In this document: positions 47,279 through 64,000 of the stretch, piece after piece
Layout of the letters: each line of letters starts with the position of its first letter
Numbering within the stretch: the first letter of the stretch is position 1
Source: Apostichopus japonicus
Lineage: Eukaryota > Echinodermata > Holothuroidea > Aspidochirotida > Stichopodidae
Assembly: GCF_037975245.1 (NCBI RefSeq)
Contig: NC_092573.1
Location: 23,711,265 to 23,775,264 of the forward strand
DNA length: 64,000 nt
Direction: 5' to 3'
The notes under the pieces: model-generated
What the model was told of the DNA's origin: nothing
Database searches by the model: none
Seen by the model: the letters and a program-made list of their open reading frames with translations, nothing else
Program-made: the position numbers and the translations under genes

Positions 47279-48856
47279 TAGCAATTCTTTTTTGTTTTAC
47301 TCTCCCACTTTCCTAAAAACACCATTGATATACATATAAGGTACTGATTTGCTTAACTGATTTACCTTAAATTTATTCTATATCATAATACACTGTAAAT
47401 CATATCGTTCTCTGCTTTCACAGTTACACATCTTTGCATTTTATTGTGGCAGTTTTGTGGCCATTTTGCATATCATTCTGCTAAATGATACCAAAATATA
47501 TTATTCCCCAATGTTGAAGAGATCCATCATCAATAATCCTTGATTTAATAGATCCATTTTAAAATCAACTAGTTCTTGTCTTGATATTAAACAAGATTCT
47601 TGCCTCTCACAAAGAATGCTACATTGCACTGATTTTTGCTCAATTTTTGGTATTAATTTTTTATATTTTGTATAACAATAAAAGACTATAGTTTTAATGA
47701 ACTAGTCAGTGTCATTTGAAAAAAATGAAGGCAAAAATTCGATAATTTCCTAATTTGTTACTTTGCATCGGATTTTATTCTGATACGCATTTTGCGATAC
47801 AGAATTGAAAAATTTTGGAAACATTTTTAGCAAATATTTCCTGATTCTCATTTTGCATAGAAACATGAAACTGTTTCTGAGCACGGACCAAGGTTTAAGA
47901 AATCGACAGATTCGTTAACGAATCACTTATTTAATGTTCATCTGGCGATGAGCTCTACTACAATATCATCTTCGCCTAAAACTTGGTGGGTTTTGTAAAC
48001 TTTTCAGAAACTGAATACCAAAAACGCTGACTTACATGTCCGCCTCAAAATGTCTTGAGAGTTGTTGACTTGAAAAAAATAAATATTGAACATAAAAAAA
48101 AAACATAAAAACTATTAAAAAATGAAAGTTTCTGATGCTAAATGGATAGAAAGTACTACAAATTCTTGTCATAAGTTAGTAGGTTATAAACATAAATATG
48201 TTATAAAATGACCCAAAAAGAAAACAAAAAGCCATAAAAACTTAAAGTCACTAAATACAAAACACAACCAGATAGCCTGCAGACTTTGTGATTCCTTGCC
48301 CTATAATTTACTCAAAATGTCATTTAACGATCTGACTAATGTACAGAAAATGAATTAAATGTGTCCAGATTTTAAGTGAGAACCAGAAGATCAGGGGTTT
48401 TTCCCAGCTCTTTTTTGTAGTACTCACTTGTGGGTATCTACCAAATGACATTGGTAAGGATTTTGACAATATAGAATTTTTTAATTCTACACAGCCTGGC
48501 TATAGTGATGCAGCAGCAACCTAAGTGTCTGACCTTTGACATGGTGCCCTTGATATTTTGTTGTCTACATCTTTGATTACTATTTGTTTTTCACATTAAC
48601 TAGGGATTGTTTTTTTCTTTTGTTTCCCCAAGTTGTTGTTTACCTCTGTTAAATATGGTAACATCTATCAGGACACAGAATTGAATATAGTCATTTAAAT
48701 AATGGTTAGTAATTTAGGCAAAGTGTAAAATCAAATTTTTCATCTGATGGTCAGAAAAAAAAGACCACTGCTAGCTGCTCTATATAAAAAAAAAAAAATC
48801 GGAAGAAAAACAAATGAAATTTGCCTTGACTCCCTGTGAGGACTTCCAAGGGCTGG

Positions 48857-59685
<10,829 letters not shown>

Positions 59686-59711
59686 AGTATATAGAGGAAA
59701 AAACTCTGTCT
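59686..59711 (-). promoter_or_regulatory. UGDH: UGDH 5' UTR segment preceded by a splice acceptor
   Basis: Reading the minus strand, ttttctttccccacag ends at 59712 and is followed by 26 bases of leader and then the ATG. The strong pyrimidine tract plus CACAG is a consensus 3' splice site, so at least one non-coding exon and the promoter should lie at higher coordinates. They were not identified. Confidence 0.65.
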
Positions 59712-60889
59712 CTGTGGGGAAAGAAAATGAAAATGTTGACTGGTGGATACGATTAATGCACAAGTAATATAGAAGTCATATCATCTGGTATTTAGCATGT
59801 TAAAATGTATACATGTATACAAATGGCCAAAATTGCTATGCAAATGAAGTAATGCATGACATGTTGTCTACAATAGAACCTTGAAATAATATATATTTAG
59901 TACTTTATTAATTCTCTACTGTCACATTTGTTATGCAAAATTGAGTTAATACTAGCTATCCCTCAAGTAAAATTAAGTTAGATTATAAGCAAGATAGATT
60001 ATAAACAAGTAAACTGATCTTTGAAATAATCCAATGTTTATCCAATGTCTATTAAAAAAACTTAACAATGACAAACAAATAGTTTTAGTTTTAGTTGAGT
60101 GAACTATTCAAAATCAACAGAAAATGATGGCTTTATGACCAACTTCTAACTTGTTTAACCACAATCACTCTGCATTCTCCCTTCAATATCAGATTCAAAG
60201 AGTTTTATGCTATCTGCCACCAAAATTTCACCAATTTGTGGCTAAAAGATGTGGTAGTTCTTACTTATTTTCCACGCATGTAAACTATACTTACCAACTA
60301 ATTCAAACCAAAATTCAAATTTTAGATCTGCAAGGTTCGTTTCAAATGCTATGTGCTTTTCTTGAGAAGAGAAAAGTATACTGGTGGTTTCCAAACTATA
60401 TGAGTTGAAATAATACTGATGTCTTGTTATGTCCAGTTCTGTCGAGCTTGTAATTATGTCTAACTGTTAAGTTGATGTATAAATGTTATAGTTAGTACCC
60501 TCTCTTTTACATCCATCTAAATCAGTTACATACCAAGCAGCCACTTTCTGACAACTCTCAGGAAGTAGACACTCAAAGACTATCAAACAAATCTTCTAAG
60601 AAAGAACGTTTGTTGATGCAACCAGCAAAACTAAACAAGAGCCCAAGGGCACTGTGGTTCCTTGCTTGGGGTATATGACAATACACATAATATTATCAAG
60701 CAAGATTGGGCTCAAATAGTCCAAGTAATTGTGGTCCTACATGTTCCCATAAAGTAACCAACACTATAGCCAACACTTTTGTGATCACAAAATGTGATCG
60801 GATTTTGGATCAAAAGGCACTTTTGAGATCTAAATATGGCGTCGAAAATGTAAGAAATATAAGAGACCTACAAGCGTGTCAACAGATAT

Positions 60890-62575
60890 GATAACATTGG
60901 TGACCTCAGATGACATGACCTTTAAGTTTCAAAATGTTCCACCACCCCGTTCACAACTTGTCCCAAAATATCAACCATGTCACACCTTGGCATTGAGATT
61001 TAATTGCATTAAATTAAAAAAAATTAACTTTGAACTTGTATACATAACTTCACACACAAAGGTCACCCGAAGGTCAACCTATTGACATTTTTGATCGGTG
61101 AGACCTAAATAGAGCATGACTGTAAAAATTCAAACATTTTTTCTTTGCTCATTTTCTCCCCCCAAAATACTACTTTTTTAACATTAGCTGACCTTTGGTG
61201 ACGTTGGACCACATGACCGTTAAGTTTGAAAATATTCCCCTATACCATTTGCAACTTGTCCAAAAAAATAAACCTTGTCACACCTTGGCACTGGGAGTTA
61301 TTGCATTAAATGTGTGAAAATTAACTTTGACCTCATATAACTTCGCACACGAAGGTCACATGGGGGTCAACCCATTGACATTTAGGATCAGAAGGTACCT
61401 TTAACATCTGAAAATAGCATCGAAACTGTAAAAATCCACAAAACACAAAAAGATCACAAGAGGTCAAATTGAGGTCAAGGGTCACCCAGATGCGGGTCGA
61501 CAATTGGATTACATTGAAGCAACTCCCAACCCTAACGGACAATTTGTTCTCAAGTTATCGCAAAAATACTAGTTTTTTTATCATTAATTGACCTTTGGTG
61601 ACCTCGGATCACATGACCCTTAAGTTTGAAAATATTCCCCTATACCATTTGCAACTTGTCTCAAAATATCAACTGTGTAACACCTTGGCACTGGGAGTTA
61701 TTACACTAAATGTCTGAAAATTAACTTTGACCTCATATAACTTCGCACACGAAGGTCAGACGGGGGTCAACCCATTAACATTTATGATCAGAAGGTACCT
61801 TTAACATCTGAAAATAGCATCGAAACTGTAAAAATCCACAAAACACGAAAAGGTCACAAGAGGTCAAATTGAGGTCAAGGGTCACCCAGATGCGAGTTGA
61901 CAATTGGATTACATTGAAGCAACTCCCAACCCTAAAGGACAATTTGTTCTCAAGTTATCGCAAAAATACTAGTTTTTTTATCATTAATTGACCTTTGGTG
62001 ACCTTGTATCACATGACCCTTAAGTTTGAAAATATTCCCCTATACCATTTGCAACTACTCCAAAAATATCAACCTTGTCACAACTTGGAACTGGGAGTTA
62101 TTGCATTAAATGTGTGAAAATTAACTTTGACCTCATATAACTTCGCACACGAAGGTCAGACGGGGGTCAACCCATTGACATTTATGATCAGAAGGTACCT
62201 TTAACATCTGAAAATAGCATCGAAACTGTAAAAATCCACAAAACACGAAAAGGTCACAAGAGGTCAAATTGAGGTCAAGGGTCACCCAGATGCGGGTCGA
62301 CAATTGGATTACATTGAAGCAACTCCCAACCCTAACGGACATTTCGTTCTCAAGTTATCGCAAAAATACTAGTTTTTTATCATTAATTGACCTTTGGTGA
62401 CCTCGGATCACATGACCCTTAAGTTTGAAAATGCTGCCCTAACCAGTTCACAACTTGTCCCAAAATATCAATCTTGTCACACATTGGCACTGGGAGTTAT
62501 TGCAGTTTTAATATTTTCGGTTTTTGGACCATAACTGACCTTTGGTGACCTTTGTGGGCACCAGAAACAATAGGG
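60890..62575. repeat. 400-bp tandem array, about four units
   Basis: tgacctttggtgacctcgga and its variants recur at 61190, 61590, 61990 and 62388, a period of 399-400. A partial unit starts at about 60890. Each unit includes aagtttgaaaatattcccct, cttggcactgggagttattg, cttcgcacacgaaggtca and aggtcaaattgaggtcaagg. The last three units are very alike, and chance open frames of 69 codons at 61333 and 62133 recur because of this. Confidence 0.92.
61851..61884 (+). promoter_or_regulatory. Stacked AGGTCA half-sites (DR4-DR5-DR1 spacing), unit 2
   Basis: AGGTCA at 61851-61856, 61861-61866 and 61872-61877, then GGGTCA at 61879-61884, give spacers of 4, 5 and 1 bases. These are the spacings read by nuclear-receptor dimers. 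The same block occurs at 62251-62284, and at 61461-61484 where the first half-site is mutated (agatca). Function is inferred only. Confidence 0.4.
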
Positions 62576-62818
62576 CACACCTTCTCCATATGGCGGATCT
62601 ATAGTCCAAGTTTGGCCTCAATCCAACATTCCCTTATTGAGATAGAGCGTACCTAAGCAAGTGTCACAGACACACACACACACACACATACATACATACA
62701 CACACACGCCAACCTGACTGCATAGGTTCCTTTTGCTAAAGCAAGGAACCAAAAAGCAGAAAGAGATTACCTCACATCCACTGTAGATTTTTCTATACCT
62801 GCATTATAAACTCAATTC

Positions 62819-63187
62819 TTTAAAGGCATTGAAGACTCACCCCAAACCGTGCTCTGAAAAAAAGTTAACTTTCCATTGCTTGCAAGTGAAGTTTTCTGCT
62901 TGTCCCTACAAAATGCAGACAGTAATGAAACGTGATATATACATTATCTTTAGCTCGACCTGAGATGTCCATCGCTGTATTGTTTGTACACTGTGCTGTG
63001 GGTATTGACCACAGCTGTATGTACTGACTGCATGTACACTAGTGTCTAATTACCGACGGTAGCAAGCTGTGTGTGTATTTACTGGGATCGATGGTGGTGT
63101 CTAACACTTCTGTTACACCTCTTTCGAAACTAGGTCACATTACCGGCATGAGACGTTTCTTTGTGCGCGAGTCTTCACACCCTTTAA
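62819..63187. mobile_element. TTAA-type MITE, copy 2 (369 bp)
   Basis: tTTAAaggcattgaagactc at the left and gagtcttcacaccctTTAA at the right: TTAA on both sides and inverted termini. It is the partner of 42141-42510. Both copies are full length, differ by scattered substitutions and small indels, and are 20 kb apart on the same strand. Confidence 0.85.
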
Positions 63188-64000
63188 CATCATCCAATGT
63201 CTGCATGGAACTGACATTGCAGGAAGACCAACGATTGCAGGTCATTTCAGTTTACAATTACATCATATATTTTTTTTAACTTTTTCCAACAATAAGTCAT
63301 TTTTTAATAAATTGTCATTTTTGCAGCACAAAAGCATACATGTGTCAATAGCATATTGACTCACAAAGCCAGTTGGCTTTAGTGATTCCTTTAATCCTGC
63401 CAAATCCTGTAACAGAGCATTGAAAAAACTATCACTTCAAACGAGATTTATGTATTGACTTCCAGTGCTCAGCAAGATTCTTGCACACATATGGACCTAC
63501 TGTACCTATCATCAGAATTTTCATCATCCAAGCTTTACTTTTGAGGTTATCATGTCTCTACAAGGTTTTCAGACCTTAACTTAGGCTAGAAAAAACTTCA
63601 GCAGAGATGTACCTTTTGAGTTATCTGGTGCATGCTTACAAGTTTTTGACATCAAATGACCTTTAACCTTCACAGAAAAAAAGTTTCTTTTACTCAATGA
63701 GACATATCAACATAGCGAGCATAAACTTAATTCGCCATGAACGTTTTTGAATTATATACCATGTATACAAGCATGTGTCACATACACACACACACTGTAA
63801 CCATTTCATAGATTGGGTTTGCCTGATGCAAGGAATCAAATGGAGTATTTTTCATTAACAAAAAGATGATTTAGGGATTAGCTTTGTTCAGTCAAGAATA
63901 ACTCATTATCAGGTCCATTTCTTTCGAATGCCATTGCGAAGTATGCAACGCCATTGATTGACTTAAATGATCCAATTAGGACAACTATTACTACAACTAT

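Larger units (their letters stand above)
43428..48856. other. Convergent intergenic region between EIF2B5 and UGDH
   Basis: Contains the EIF2B5 3' UTR up to a likely poly(A) signal at 44375, a tRNA-like tandem array (44608-45110), and A-rich low-complexity stretches (45310-45450). The 40-bp minisatellite (46419-47278) follows, then about 1.5 kb of AT-rich sequence leading into the UGDH stop. I see no additional gene. Confidence 0.6.
60655..62752. mobile_element. Repeat element bounded by inverted tggttccttgctt, containing a tandem array
   Basis: tggttccttgctt at 60655-60667 is matched in inverse orientation by aagcaaggaacca at 62740-62752. The right end also forms a hairpin with ggttccttttgct just before it, and is preceded by a (CA)n tract and gccaacctgactgcat. 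The interior is the 400-bp tandem array. A diverged copy of the right end (CA tract, then gcctgatgcaaggaatcaaa) lies at about 63784-63845. No transposase is visible and the target duplication was not identified. Confidence 0.5.
59712..64000. other. Region upstream of UGDH coding sequence
   Basis: Should hold the UGDH promoter and a 5' UTR exon. I could not locate either. Most of it is repeats: a terminally inverted element with a 400-bp tandem array (60655-62752), a TTAA MITE (62819-63187) and a diverged second end of the array element (about 63750-63845). The sequence at 59760-60640 is AT-rich with no recognisable gene. Confidence 0.55.

Noticed and set aside
46568-47281. 237-codon open frame with repeated peptides
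   Set aside because: It is a product of the 40-bp minisatellite. The unit has no stop in any forward frame and 40 is not divisible by 3, so the frame cycles. No splice sites or homology support it.
61333-62342. Two nearly identical 69-codon frames (61333 and 62133, minus)
   Set aside because: The same chance frame in different units of the 400-bp tandem array.

Overview
This is eukaryotic, intron-rich, AT-rich animal DNA. The four genes are all metazoan-type, and the interspersed repeats (TTAA-flanked MITEs, tRNA-derived SINEs, Penelope remnants, AGGTCA-rich tandem arrays, TAGGCCTA octamers) suggest a marine deuterostome invertebrate. An echinoderm, perhaps a sea cucumber, is my best guess; it rests on repeat style, not on a diagnostic gene.

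Layout. (1) 1-17439 (+): the 3' end of a laminin alpha-chain gene, 17 coding exons giving the end of LG1 through LG5 and the stop. (2) 19054-27121 (-): a complete DEG/ENaC sodium-channel gene, 12 coding exons, 605 aa. It converges on laminin with 1.6 kb between the stops. (3) 30810-43427 (+): a complete EIF2B5 gene (eIF2B epsilon), 15 coding exons, 687 aa. It diverges from the channel gene across 3.7 kb. (4) 48857-59685 (-): a complete UGDH gene (UDP-glucose 6-dehydrogenase), 10 coding exons, 472 aa, converging on EIF2B5. Its first coding exon starts with a splice acceptor, so a non-coding 5' exon probably lies upstream. All exon joins were read by eye from GT/AG sites. Intron phases agree across every junction, so the four models are internally consistent.

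The genes do not form a pathway. EIF2B5 is translation housekeeping. UGDH makes UDP-glucuronate for glycosaminoglycans and laminin is basement-membrane matrix, but their proximity looks incidental.

The accessory DNA is the richer part. It holds a complete 681-bp hAT-type element with an exact 8-bp target duplication, and a 1.26-kb TTAA-flanked element with an internal duplicated open frame. There are two copies of a 370-bp TTAA MITE and one further MITE. Three copies of a repeat can fold like a hammerhead ribozyme, and a Penelope-like element fragment with a GIY-YIG endonuclease domain carries a single nonsense codon. In EIF2B5 a duplicated exon 7 has been split by a repeat insertion. There is a 40-bp minisatellite with a CCAATCA motif in most units, and a 400-bp tandem array upstream of UGDH whose units carry stacked AGGTCA direct repeats.
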